Positions 1 through 8,094 of a stretch of 64,000 bases of DNA are shown one piece after another. This DNA is from Acidobacteriota bacterium. GTDB lineage: Bacteria; Acidobacteriota; Vicinamibacteria; Vicinamibacterales; CAVVIG01. A program made the translations under genes and the position numbers. Each line of letters begins with the position of its first letter. Positions within the stretch are counted from its first letter, which is position 1. The notes beneath the pieces are model-generated. The model did no database searches. It was not told where the DNA came from and was given only the letters and a program-made list of their open reading frames with translations. The stretch spans positions 1 through 64,000 of the forward strand of contig QHWJ01000232.1 of assembly GCA_003222535.1 (NCBI GenBank), read 5' to 3'.

Positions 1-1012
1 TGTAGTCGAAGTTGTTGCCGAGCCCGTAGTTGAACCCGCCCGACACGTCGGATGCGACCTGGTTTTCCTTGATCAGCGACTGATAGAGCTTCGCGCTCTC
101 GTCGCTCACGAGGAGCGGGTCGAGCAGCGACAGCGCGAAAAAGTCCTTCGTCATCCGATCCGGCAGGTGATAGCCGAACGCGAGGGCGGGCGTCCGCGCG
201 AGCTTGTCGCTCTCGCTGAACGTCTTTTCCGCCGTCTGCGCCGGCTCCCTGATGTCGGGGCGCGGCGGCAGCGCCCGCTGCGGAATGGCGCCGAAATGCT
301 TCTCGGCCAGCTTCATCACTTCGTCCGGCGTCGTGTCGCCGGAAACGACCAGCGCGGCGTTGTTCGGTGTGTAGTACGTATCGAAGAACGTCTTCACGTC
401 GTCCAGGTTCGCCGCCTGGAGGTCCGAGAGATCGCCGTAGAAGTTGTGCGCGTTGTACCAGTTCGTGTTCGCCTTCTGCGGCAGCCCGAGCCACTCGAAG
501 GCGGCGTACGGCTGGTTCAGCACGTTGACGCGGACCTCCTCGCTGACCACGTCCTGCTGATTCTTGAGGGTCTCGGGGGTGATTTTCAGCGATCTCATGC
601 GGTCGGCCTCGAGCCACATCGCGAGCTCGAGGGCGTTTGATGGCATCACCTCGAAGTAGTTCGTGTGGTCGAACCGCGTCGATCCGTTCAGCGTCCCGCC
701 GTTCTCGTTGACGATGCGGACGTGCTCGAACTTGCCGACGTGCTCGGACCCTTGAAACATCATGTGCTCGAACAGGTGCGCGAAGCCGGTCCGGTTCCGC
801 GGCTCGATGCGGAATCCGATCCGGTACATCACCTCGACCACGACGACCGGCGCCGCGTGGTTCTCGCTGATGACGACGCGCAGTCCGTTGGGCAGCTTCT
901 TGTAGACGACCGGAACCGAGAAGGCCCCGGCCGATGTGTTTTGAGTGGCGGACGCGGACGGCGCCGTCGCGGCGGCGCCGGCCAGGCACACAGCGAGAAT
1001 GAACGTTCGCAT
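1..1012 (-). CDS. Exported M16 zinc metallopeptidase, C-terminal part outside the window
   Basis: The frame starts at an ATG at 1012 and runs off the left edge, so about 337 residues of a longer protein are visible. Residues 1-24 look like a Sec signal peptide (MRTF start, Ala-rich hydrophobic core). The inverted zinc motif HxxEH is HLFEH at residues 79-83, and the downstream glutamate-rich stretch VVSEEVRVNV fits the third zinc ligand, so this is a catalytic M16 (insulinase/processing-peptidase) enzyme. It probably degrades or processes peptides outside the cytoplasm. It is the first of five M16 genes in the window. A TATGGT box about 13 nt upstream of the start is a possible -10. Family assignment is firm; substrate unknown. 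Confidence 0.93.
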   Translation of the reverse strand, partial: MRTFILAVCLAGAAATAPSASATQNTSAGAFSVPVVYKKLPNGLRVVISENHAAPVVVVEVMYRIGFRIEPRNRTGFAHLFEHMMFQGSEHVGKFEHVRIVNENGGTLNGSTRFDHTNYFEVMPSNALELAMWLEADRMRSLKITPETLKNQQDVVSEEVRVNVLNQPYAAFEWLGLPQKANTNWYNAHNFYGDLSDLQAANLDDVKTFFDTYYTPNNAALVVSGDTTPDEVMKLAEKHFGAIPQRALPPRPDIREPAQTAEKTFSESDKLARTPALAFGYHLPDRMTKDFFALSLLDPLLVSDESAKLYQSLIKENQVASDVSGGFNYGLGNNFDY

Positions 1013-1082
1013 AAGGCGTGACTCTACCATACGGGTTTCAGACGGCTGGAAGGATCGGACGGTTCCTCGCGAGCCCAGGGAA

Positions 1083-1130
1083 ATTGCGGATTGCGGATTG
1101 CGGATTGCGGAAACGCACAGTGTGCGTTCC
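1083..1130. repeat. Four ATTGCGG heptamers plus a 22-bp palindrome
   Basis: Four perfect ATTGCGG units occupy 1083-1110, followed directly by a near-perfect palindrome at 1109-1130 with arms around ACGCACA/TGTGCGT. The array fills the 164-bp gap between the M16 gene and the MscS gene. The same heptamer family recurs at 34727-34795 and inside addA at 25161-25234. Confidence 0.85.
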
Positions 1131-1176
1131 CGCATGAGCAGTCCGTGGTGCCAGCCCATCGTTGCGCAACGGGCTG

Positions 1177-2241
1177 TCAACCTGCGTAAGGTCGTATGGC
1201 GCGCCCGACGAAGGCGCTCATCAGGCGGCGGCGCAGCTCGTTGGCGATCTTGCCCTGGTTGAGCGGATGCGTCTTGAAATTCAACCGGATGGTGGCGGCG
1301 CCGTCGGCGAGCGATACGATGCCGACGATCTCGAGCGGCGCCTGGACGAGCGCGCCCAACACCGGATCGTGCTCCATCGCCGCGCCGACTTCCCGCATCG
1401 TGCCCATCACGCGATCGATGTTCTCGCTGTACGCGATCCGCACGTCGACGACGGCGTACGCGAACTGCTTGCTGAGATTGGCGAGCGCCGTAATCGTGCC
1501 GTTGGGAAAGACCTGGACGGCGCCCTCGCCGTCGCGCAGGACGATCGTCCGCAGGTTGATCTGTTCCACGGTGCCGGCGACGCCGTTGATGCGCGCCGCG
1601 TCTCCAATCCGCACCTGATCTTCGAGGATGAGAAAGAATCCCGAGATGACGTCGCGGACGAGATTCTGCGCGCCGAAGCCGATCGCGAGCCCCGCGATGC
1701 CGGCGCCGGTCATGATCGGCACGATGTCGATCGTCAGCTCGCGCAGCAGCATCAGGATCGCGACGAACATGACCGAGACGGTGACCACGCTGGAGAGAAT
1801 GCCGCCCAGCGTCGCCGCGCGCCGCTGCCATTCCAGATCGGCCGGAGCGTGACGCCGCGCCAGCTTGAACCGCAGATGTTCGATCGCCAGGTTCGCCGCG
1901 CGCACGACGATGAACGCACCGGCCGCGATGATGACGAGGTTGACGCCGTGCGTCAGGAACCAGCGCACCAGCAGCCGCGGATCCCATTGCGGCTCGCTGA
2001 CGCCGAACCGATTCAGGGCCAGTGACAGGACGGCCAGCGCCGCCACCCCGTACGCCAGGAGCGTCAGCGCGCGAGTGAGCTGCCGCGCACGCGCCTGCAC
2101 CGCCGCGCGATTCTCGGCGCCGACGATGTCGAGCGCCTCGAGCGTACGCCGGACGAGGGCATGCGCCACTCCCACGACGACCGCCGCGACGAGGAAGGCG
2201 AGCAGGACGGCGCCGATGGTGGCAAAGCGGATGGACGGCAT
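1177..2241 (-). CDS. MscS-family small-conductance mechanosensitive channel
   Basis: A 354-residue membrane protein with three or four hydrophobic segments (roughly residues 8-30, 60-80, 95-115 and 145-170) followed by the MscS signature, a glycine/alanine-rich pore helix reading GAGIAGLAIGFGAQNLV and the beta-domain start DQVRIGD. The remainder matches the cytoplasmic vestibule domain with its VFPNGTI motif. MscS channels open under membrane tension and release solutes during hypo-osmotic shock. It is transcribed leftwards, alone. Its start lies about 35 bp from a repeat-filled gap leading to pyruvate kinase. Length is normal for a short MscS-like protein. Confidence 0.93.
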   Translation of the reverse strand: MPSIRFATIGAVLLAFLVAAVVVGVAHALVRRTLEALDIVGAENRAAVQARARQLTRALTLLAYGVAALAVLSLALNRFGVSEPQWDPRLLVRWFLTHGVNLVIIAAGAFIVVRAANLAIEHLRFKLARRHAPADLEWQRRAATLGGILSSVVTVSVMFVAILMLLRELTIDIVPIMTGAGIAGLAIGFGAQNLVRDVISGFFLILEDQVRIGDAARINGVAGTVEQINLRTIVLRDGEGAVQVFPNGTITALANLSKQFAYAVVDVRIAYSENIDRVMGTMREVGAAMEHDPVLGALVQAPLEIVGIVSLADGAATIRLNFKTHPLNQGKIANELRRRLMSAFVGRAIRPYAG

Positions 2242-2276
2242 CCGAAGCTATCTCAGAAACCTCATGTCGACGCGGC

Positions 2277-2402
2277 ATCCCTGGTCCTTGGTTCCTGGTG
2301 CTCGGTCCGTCCCTGGTCCATGGTGGGATCCCGGTCCGTAGTCCCTGGGACGGACGAAGGACTTTGGACGGACCAGGGACGAAGCACAGAGAACCAGGGA
2401 CG
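2277..2402. repeat. Decayed CCTGGTCC-type array folding as an inverted repeat
   Basis: The gap between the MscS gene and pyruvate kinase holds units such as GGTCCTTGG, CGGTCCGTCCCTGG and, in opposite orientation, GGACGGACCAGGGACG. The left and right halves pair imperfectly over about 35 bp. The unit vocabulary is that of the clean 18-bp array at 10171-10332, so this looks like an older member of the same family. Confidence 0.8.
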
Positions 2403-2408
2403 CTGGAA

Positions 2409-3824
2409 TCACAGGCGTTGAATCTTGAGGTAGTTCGCGTCGAGGCGGGTCAGGTCGGCGCTGATGTTCACCAGCACGACCACGGCCCCGGCCCCGACGA
2501 GACCGCGCGCGACGAGCTGCTGCCCGACGATCATGCCGGCGGCATCGAGGTTCTCGCCGATGTCCGTGGCCAGCGGGACGACCCCCCAGTAGATGGCGAG
2601 GCGCCGCGCGGTGTCGTCGCGATCGGTGGCCGCGATGATCGGCGCGCGCGGCCGGAGGGCCGACAACCGCCTGGCGGTGCCGCCGCCGCGCGTGACCGCG
2701 ACGATCGCCTGCGCATCGCCGCGGTTGGCAAGCGTCACTGCCGCCTCGCAGACCGCCTGCGCATGATCCTGGTGAAGGGCGTCGCTCGACCGGCGCGTCA
2801 CGTCATCGGAGGGACTGGCCTCGGCGTCCCGGATGATGGCGTCGAGCGTGTGCACGGCCCGCGCGGCGTGAGCGCCGACGGCCGTTTCGCCCGCCAGCAT
2901 GATCGCGTCGACGCCGTCCTCCACCGCATTGGCGGCGTCGTTCACTTCGGCGCGCGTCGGACGCGCCTCGCTGGTCATCGATTCGAGCACCTGCGTGGCG
3001 ACGATGACGGGAATCCCCCGCCGGCGCGCCGCGCGCGTGATGTCCTTCTGCGCGCGGGGCACGCGCTCGAGCGGCATCTCGAGCCCGAGGTCGCCGCGCG
3101 CGACCATCACCGCGTCGCTCGCCGCCAGAATCTCGTCGAGGTGCTCGAGCGCCTGCGGCCGCTCCAGCTTCGCCACGAGGAGGGCGTTCGAACCGTGCGC
3201 GTCCGCCATCAGTTGGCGCGCTTGCCCGAGATCGGCTGCGCTCTGCACGAAGCTCAGCCCAATCATGTCGACGCCGAGCGAAAGACCGAACTGGAGGTCC
3301 TCGATGTCCTTCGAGGTAATCGCCGAACCCGGCAGCGCCACGCCGGGTGCATTGATCCCTTTGTGCTCGCCGATCTCGCCTCCTTCGACGACCGTCGTCT
3401 GAATCTCGGTGCCGTCGCTGGCGTCGACGCGCAGCTCGATGATGCCGTCGGCGAGCAGGAGGCGATCGCCGGGACGCGCGTTCTGGGCCAGCCCGGCGAA
3501 CGTAGTCGACAGCCGTCCGGACCCACCGACGAAATCACCCGTGGCGATCCGCAGGGTATCGCCGGGGTCGACGTGCAGCGCGCGGCCGTCTTTCAGCACG
3601 CCCGTGCGGATCTTCGGCCCGCCGAGGTCCTGCAGGATCGCCACCGTGCGGCGTGCCCGTTCGCCCGCCGCGCGGACGCGCGCGAAGGTCGCGCCGTGCG
3701 ACTCGTGCGTCCCGTGTGAAAAATTGAGCCGGAAGATGTCGGTCCCCGCCGCAATCAACGCGTCGAGCATCGCGTCGGAATCACACGCGGGGCCGACGGT
3801 GGCGATGATCTTGGTGTGGCGCAT
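2409..3824 (-). CDS. pyk: Pyruvate kinase
   Basis: A 471-residue protein starting MRHTKIIATVGPAC at the ATG at 3824; an upstream in-frame start is less likely because the family begins at this Thr-Lys-Ile motif. Signatures visible in order are FRLNFSHG near the N-terminus, LQDLGGPKIRTG, the catalytic-lysine block VAKLERPQAL, the MVARGDLGLEMP metal/phosphate loop and the C-terminal allosteric-type domain (VAVTRGGGTARRLS). It converts phosphoenolpyruvate and ADP to pyruvate and ATP in glycolysis. The start is only 12 bp from the divergent O-methyltransferase start, and a CATAAT box lies 9 nt upstream, so a leaderless or near-leaderless mRNA is likely. Confidence 0.97.
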   Translation of the reverse strand: MRHTKIIATVGPACDSDAMLDALIAAGTDIFRLNFSHGTHESHGATFARVRAAGERARRTVAILQDLGGPKIRTGVLKDGRALHVDPGDTLRIATGDFVGGSGRLSTTFAGLAQNARPGDRLLLADGIIELRVDASDGTEIQTTVVEGGEIGEHKGINAPGVALPGSAITSKDIEDLQFGLSLGVDMIGLSFVQSAADLGQARQLMADAHGSNALLVAKLERPQALEHLDEILAASDAVMVARGDLGLEMPLERVPRAQKDITRAARRRGIPVIVATQVLESMTSEARPTRAEVNDAANAVEDGVDAIMLAGETAVGAHAARAVHTLDAIIRDAEASPSDDVTRRSSDALHQDHAQAVCEAAVTLANRGDAQAIVAVTRGGGTARRLSALRPRAPIIAATDRDDTARRLAIYWGVVPLATDIGENLDAAGMIVGQQLVARGLVGAGAVVVLVNISADLTRLDANYLKIQRL

Positions 3825-3839
3825 AGAATACCGATTATG
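3824..3839. promoter_or_regulatory. Overlapping divergent -10 boxes between pyk and the O-methyltransferase
   Basis: On the plus strand TAGAAT at 3824-3829 sits 7 nt before the ATG at 3837. On the minus strand CATAAT (3839-3834) sits 9 nt before the ATG at 3824. Each promoter lies inside the other gene's first codons, leaving no room for ordinary leaders. No clear -35 boxes were identified. Confidence 0.5.
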
Positions 3840-4490
3840 GGCCAGATTGTGCCCGACGCCATCGAGCACTATCTTGCGGATCTCAACCGTTTCGGCGATG
3901 CGGTCCTCGACGACATCGCGCGCGGGAACGACGCGCGCGGTCTGCCGCTCGTCGATGCGGAGGTCGGCGCGCTTCTGCGCGTGATGGCGACTGCGGTCGG
4001 CGCGTCACGCATCCTGGAAATCGGCACGGCGATCGGCTATTCCGGCATCTGGCTGGCCGGCGCGCTGCCACCGGGCGGCAGGCTGCTCACGATGGAGATG
4101 AGCGAGGAGCGCGCGCGGGAAGCGCGCGAGAATTTCGCGCGTGCCGGCGTCTCCGAGCGCGTGAGCGTCATTGTCGGCGACGCGCGGCTGAAAATCGCGA
4201 AGGTGTCCGGCCCGTTCGATCTCATTTTTCAGGACGGCGACAAGAAGCTCTACGAGCCGCTCCTCGATCGGCTGGTCGCGCTGCTCCGCCCCGGTGGACT
4301 GCTGATCACCGACAACGTGCTCTGGGACGGCGAGGTGGTGCCGGGATTCGCGTCCGCGTCCCGCCACGATGCGGCGGACACGCGCGCGATTGCCGAATAC
4401 AACGAGCGGGTCGCGTCGCATCCGGAGCTCGTCACGACGATCGTCCCGCTGCGCGACGGCGTGTCGATTTCGGTGAAACGGTCCGGCTGA
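3837..4490 (+). CDS. SAM-dependent O-methyltransferase (family 3)
   Basis: A 217-residue class I methyltransferase starting MGQIVPDAIEHYL. It has the SAM-binding motif LEIGTAIGYSGIWLA near residue 55, the FQDGDKKLYEPLL metal/substrate motif typical of catechol- and caffeoyl-CoA-type O-methyltransferases, and the LITDNVLWDG strand. It likely methylates a hydroxyl of a small aromatic or other metabolite; substrate unknown. The last two residues and the TGA stop (4488-4490) lie inside the 18-bp palindrome GTCCGGCTGAAGCCGGAC at 4481-4498, so a repeat has replaced the natural gene end. It is divergent from pyk. Confidence 0.92.
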   Translation: MGQIVPDAIEHYLADLNRFGDAVLDDIARGNDARGLPLVDAEVGALLRVMATAVGASRILEIGTAIGYSGIWLAGALPPGGRLLTMEMSEERAREARENFARAGVSERVSVIVGDARLKIAKVSGPFDLIFQDGDKKLYEPLLDRLVALLRPGGLLITDNVLWDGEVVPGFASASRHDAADTRAIAEYNERVASHPELVTTIVPLRDGVSISVKRSG

Positions 4491-4663
4491 AGCCGGACAC
4501 TACCGAAGCGGGCCGCGCGGCAGTTCCTCACAAGAGATCGGGAGACTCCTGTGAAACGAAATCCTCCTGAGGCACCGCTAAAGCGGTGCCCTACTTTTAG
4601 GTGCCCTATTTTGGCGGTACGTAGACACTTCGACGGTACGTAGGGCGCCGCTTTAGCGGTGCC
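4480..4663. repeat. VRLKPD-type palindrome plus paired GGCACCGCTAAAGCGGTGCC palindromes
   Basis: The 183-bp gap after the O-methyltransferase holds the 18-bp palindrome at 4481-4498 followed by ACACTACC. It also holds two self-complementary 20-mers at 4571-4590 and 4644-4663 in an overall inverted arrangement. Each folds alone and the two fold together. The inner flanks carry CCCTAC and GTAGGGC, the flank shared with the elements at 8000 and 12390. No gene is seen in the gap. Confidence 0.85.
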
Positions 4664-4673
4664 GGGAGAAACC

Positions 4674-4817
4674 ATGACCATCGAATCCTGGCTGCAGGCC
4701 GCCATCGCCGACGCCGAGCGGCGCGGGCTGCCAGACCTGAAACCCGTACTCGAAACGCTCGCGCGCGCGACGACGGCCTTGCGCGCGGCCGATTTCAGCG
4801 ATCACGCGGACAAATGA
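4674..4817 (+). CDS. 47-residue protein coupled to the amidase, possible small partner subunit
   Basis: A 47-codon frame beginning MTIESWLQAAIADAE and ending in a TGA that overlaps the ATG of the amidase (ATGA at 4814-4817). GGGAGA 5-10 nt upstream of the ATG is a good ribosome binding site. The protein is mostly helix-forming (LKPVLETLARATTALRAADF). Several amidase-signature enzymes work with short helical partners (GatC with GatA; AtzG, about 68 residues, with AtzE). Position, coupling and composition suggest the same role here, but sequence identity to those families is not evident. Partner role is inference. Confidence 0.65.
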   Translation: MTIESWLQAAIADAERRGLPDLKPVLETLARATTALRAADFSDHADK

Positions 4818-6154
4818 TGACCATCGAGGAATTCGGGCGCCGGCTTCGGGCCCGTGAGATCACCGCGGCGCAGGTCACGGACCAGTGTCTGCGGCGGATC
4901 GAGACCGACAACCCGCGCCTGAATGCCTTCATTCTCGTGATGGCGGATGAAGCGCGGCGCCAGGCGCTCGCCTCCGATCAGGCGCTCGCCGCGGGACGCG
5001 ATCGCGGACCGTTGCACGGCGTGCCGATCTCGATCAAGGACCTGCTGGATATGCGGGGGCTCCCGACGACCGCGGCGTCGCGCGTTCGCGACGGGCACCG
5101 GGCGAATCGTGACGCGACGGCGATCACGCATCTGCGTCAGGCCGGTGCGGTGTTCATCGGAAAAACGAACCTCCACGAGTTCGCGTTCGGCACGACGAGC
5201 GAGGATTCGGCGTTCGGTCCCGCGCGGAACCCGCACGACACCGCCCGATCGCCCGGCGGCTCGAGCGGCGGATCCGCCGCCAGCGTCGCAGCCGGGATGG
5301 CGCTTGCAAGCATCGGCACCGATACAGGCGGATCGATCCGCATTCCCGCAGCCGCGTGCGGCACCGTCGGCCTCAAGCCTTCCTTCGGCGAGGTGTCGAT
5401 TGACGGCGTCGTGCCGCTGTCGCGCACGCTCGATCACGTCGGCCCGCTGACTCAAACCGTGTCGGACGCCTGCCTCGTGTATCACGCCCTTCTTGGCGAC
5501 GAGCGCGTCACGCCTCCGGCGCCAATGCCCCTCCACGGCCTGCGGCTCGCCGTCCCACGCCGGTATTTCTGCGACCTGCTGGAAGACGAGGTGCGGGCGC
5601 GGTTCGAAAGCGCGCTCGATCGCCTGCGCGCGGGCGGCGCCCACTTCGACGACATCGAAATCCATCATGCGGCGGACATCGCGCCGGTGTACCTGCACAT
5701 CGTCCTCGGCGACGCCGCCGCTTATCACGCGACAGCACTCGAGACGATGCCGGAGCGGTACACGCCGCCGGTTCGTCTGCGTCTGGAAATGGGCCGGTAC
5801 ATCCTCGCCGAGGATTACGTGCGGGCGCTCAAGGGGCGCGAGCTCTTGAAGCGCGAGGTCGATGCCGCGCTGGCGCAGCACGACGCGCTCGTGCTGCCGA
5901 CGCTCCCGATTTCGGCGCCGCCGCTCGGCGCCAACTCGGTGGAAGTCGGCGCGACGACTGAGCCGGTCAGAAACCTGATGCTTCGGCTCACGCAGCTCTT
6001 CAACGTCACGGGCCATCCGGCGATCTCAATACCGTCTGGCCGCACGTCCGCTGGAATGCCGTGCGCGGTCCAGCTCGTCGGCTGCCGGATGCAGACCGAC
6101 GCCCTGCTGAGGGTCGCCCTCACCTGCGAACCACATGTGTCATCTGAAGTCTGA
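4814..6154 (+). CDS. Amidase-signature family hydrolase
   Basis: A 446-residue amidase with the complete Ser-cisSer-Lys triad: Lys75 in PISIKDLLD, the cis-Ser at about 150 in SPGGSSGGSA, and the nucleophile Ser174 in TDTGGSIRIPAA. The spacing 75/24 equals that of GatA-type enzymes. It could be a tRNA amidotransferase A subunit or a stand-alone amidase. No gatB or full-length gatC lies nearby, so stand-alone or with the 47-residue partner is more likely. The last residues (SSEV) and the TGA stop are encoded by the CTGAAGT heptamer array at 6144-6178, meaning the repeat defines the C-terminus. Confidence 0.93.
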   Translation: MMTIEEFGRRLRAREITAAQVTDQCLRRIETDNPRLNAFILVMADEARRQALASDQALAAGRDRGPLHGVPISIKDLLDMRGLPTTAASRVRDGHRANRDATAITHLRQAGAVFIGKTNLHEFAFGTTSEDSAFGPARNPHDTARSPGGSSGGSAASVAAGMALASIGTDTGGSIRIPAAACGTVGLKPSFGEVSIDGVVPLSRTLDHVGPLTQTVSDACLVYHALLGDERVTPPAPMPLHGLRLAVPRRYFCDLLEDEVRARFESALDRLRAGGAHFDDIEIHHAADIAPVYLHIVLGDAAAYHATALETMPERYTPPVRLRLEMGRYILAEDYVRALKGRELLKREVDAALAQHDALVLPTLPISAPPLGANSVEVGATTEPVRNLMLRLTQLFNVTGHPAISIPSGRTSAGMPCAVQLVGCRMQTDALLRVALTCEPHVSSEV

Positions 6155-6178
6155 AGTCTGAAGTCTGAAGTCTAAAGT
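6144..6178. repeat. CTGAAGT heptamer array across the amidase stop
   Basis: Five consecutive heptamers (four CTGAAGT and one CTAAAGT). The amidase TGA at 6152-6154 is inside the second unit. The same unit recurs in inverted form at 44940-44980 and 57181-57272. Confidence 0.9.
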
Positions 6179-6205
6179 CTTCGCAACTCGCTTCGCACCT
6201 CACGC

Positions 6206-7987
6206 CTACACATCCAGGCCAATCGCGCGCATCAGCGCCAGGGCGTTGCTGTGTTCGACCACGCCGGGCCGCATCCGGTAGTCGAACACCATCCGGCCGT
6301 TCTCCAGCCGATCCTCGAAGTGCATGTTGACCGCGGCGGCGCCGAGCCTCGACGGCAGCTCGGTCAGCGCCAGGTCGTGCGTGGTGACCAGACCGATCGC
6401 GTCAAGCTTGACCAGCGCGCGCACGACGCCTTCCGCGCCGATCCGGCGATCGTGCGAGTTCGTGCCGTGAAGGATTTCGTCGAGCAGAAACAGCAGCGGC
6501 ACCGGACCACGCGCCGTCTCCACAATCGTCCGGATGCGAAGGATCTCCGCGAAGAAGCGGGAGTGGCCTGCCTGCAGCGAGTCCTCGATGTGAAGCGTGG
6601 CGCCGAGGACGAGCGCCGACAGGCGCAGCCGCCCCGCCGTGACGGGCGCGCCCGCCAGCGCCAGCACGACGTTCACCCCCACCGATCGCAGCAGGGTGCT
6701 CTTCCCCGACATGTTCGACCCGCTGACGATGACCACGCGAGATCCGGCACCGCCGAGCCGGACATCGTTCCTGACCGCCGACGCCGGCGCGATCAGCGGA
6801 TGGCCCAGCGCATCCGCTTCGAACACCGCGCCATCCTCGGCAAACTCGGGAAACGGATCAGCGGGGCGTTCGTATGCCAACGTGGCGAGCGCGGCGAGAG
6901 CTTCGAGCTCGCCCACAGCCCGCAGCCATTCGGCGACCGCCGGACCGTACGCGGCGTGCCAGCGATCGATCGCCATCGCGAGCTGCGGCCGCAGAAGGAG
7001 CGCGTAGGCAATCGCAGCGAACATCAGGTTGTGCGTCGAATCGAGCCACGACACGAGTGATCGGAGCCGTGCGATCCGTTTGGACGGCGCCACGCCGTCG
7101 GTCAGGAGCGCCCGTTGAAGCGTGGTCAAGCGCGGCGAGAGGAAGCGCTGCGACTCGACGCGCGCCAGAAGACCGGCCAGCAGGGCAAGATCGCGCTCAG
7201 GCGTGTCGATGGCGTGCAGGGCCTGATGAAAGGACCGCCGCCAGATCGCCGCGAACCCGGCTTCGACGATCACCCACTCGATCAGCCACTCCGATCCGAA
7301 CGCCCCGTAAAAGACGGCCGACGCGAGTCCGACGGTGATCAGCGCGAACGCAGCCAGAGCCACACGGAGCGCCGGGCGGAAATTCACCGCTGGCGATGCG
7401 GCCCATGCCGCCAGAAGGCCCGTGCGTCCCACCGGCGACTCGGACGCCAGGACGGCGACGTCCTCGCGGAAATCGAGCATCGGCCGCAGCTCGCCGATCG
7501 CCGCCTGCCTGGCACGCGCTTCCGTCAGCGTGGCGGGCGCGCGGAGCCAGTCCGCGAGCGTCGCTTCGCCGATCTCGGTACGGGTTGTGTTGAGCAGCTC
7601 GAAGAGCGACGCGGGCCCGAACAGATCGAGATCGCGGGCGTACGGATGGCCATCGAGGAACGGCCCGCCGTCCCGGCCGGTCCCGGCCCAGCGGCCACCC
7701 AGCCGATCGAGGCCGCGCAGGTACACCCGCTCGGCGCTGCGCGCCCGTTCGTACACCTGGAGGTGCCGGGCGTGCACAACCGCGAGCACGCCGAACGCCA
7801 CCCATGCGATTGCCGGCCACGCGGGAGAAATCGACACGCGCGCGAACGCCATCCAGAGCAGGACCGCGCCCGCGATCGCGAGGAACAGCCGTCCGTTCGA
7901 GATGTGCAGGTTGACCCGATCGTGGCGGGCGATCCGCTCGCGCCACCCGGTCAGCCGGCGATCGTATTCCGCACGGGGATCGGTCAC
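6206..7987 (-). CDS. Membrane-anchored MutS-like ATPase
   Basis: A 593-residue protein with hydrophobic segments at about residues 31-48, 55-72 and 208-235, a central helical lever-like region, and a C-terminal MutS domain V ATPase. Walker A is GSNMSGKST at about 423-431, Walker B is LLFLLDE at about 499-505 with the following HGTNS, and VTTHDLAL is the H-loop region. The mismatch-recognition and connector domains of MutS are absent, so it is not the mismatch-repair protein. Transmembrane MutS-like proteins are a known but uncharacterised group. It starts at a GTG and lies downstream of the dap genes after a palindromic gap, so cotranscription is possible. Confidence 0.85.
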   Translation of the reverse strand: MTDPRAEYDRRLTGWRERIARHDRVNLHISNGRLFLAIAGAVLLWMAFARVSISPAWPAIAWVAFGVLAVVHARHLQVYERARSAERVYLRGLDRLGGRWAGTGRDGGPFLDGHPYARDLDLFGPASLFELLNTTRTEIGEATLADWLRAPATLTEARARQAAIGELRPMLDFREDVAVLASESPVGRTGLLAAWAASPAVNFRPALRVALAAFALITVGLASAVFYGAFGSEWLIEWVIVEAGFAAIWRRSFHQALHAIDTPERDLALLAGLLARVESQRFLSPRLTTLQRALLTDGVAPSKRIARLRSLVSWLDSTHNLMFAAIAYALLLRPQLAMAIDRWHAAYGPAVAEWLRAVGELEALAALATLAYERPADPFPEFAEDGAVFEADALGHPLIAPASAVRNDVRLGGAGSRVVIVSGSNMSGKSTLLRSVGVNVVLALAGAPVTAGRLRLSALVLGATLHIEDSLQAGHSRFFAEILRIRTIVETARGPVPLLFLLDEILHGTNSHDRRIGAEGVVRALVKLDAIGLVTTHDLALTELPSRLGAAAVNMHFEDRLENGRMVFDYRMRPGVVEHSNALALMRAIGLDV

Positions 7988-7999
7988 ATCGGGCTTTTG

Positions 8000-8094
8000 T
8001 GTAGGGCCAGCCTTTCAGGCTCGCCGATGAGGCGACCCTGTAGGGCGAGCCTTTCAGGCTCGTCATCGCGAGTCCAAAGGGGTCGCCCTCTACG
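8000..8094. repeat. GTAGGGC(G) / CCTTTCAGG palindromic elements, two copies
   Basis: Two direct copies of a unit with core AGCCTTTCAGGCT (about 8008-8022 and 8048-8062), each preceded by GTAGGGC and closed by TCGCCCTCTAC at the right end, so the region folds into nested hairpins. It fills the gap between the dapE-like gene and the mutS-like gene. Confidence 0.85.

Noticed and set aside
2298-3719. Plus-strand frame opposite pyruvate kinase
   Set aside because: Antisense shadow of a conserved enzyme and partly read from repeat DNA.
4814-6154. Glutamyl-tRNA amidotransferase subunit A (gatA)
   Set aside because: The triad spacing fits, but no gatB or full-length gatC is adjacent and amidase-signature enzymes share the triad, so only the family is claimed.
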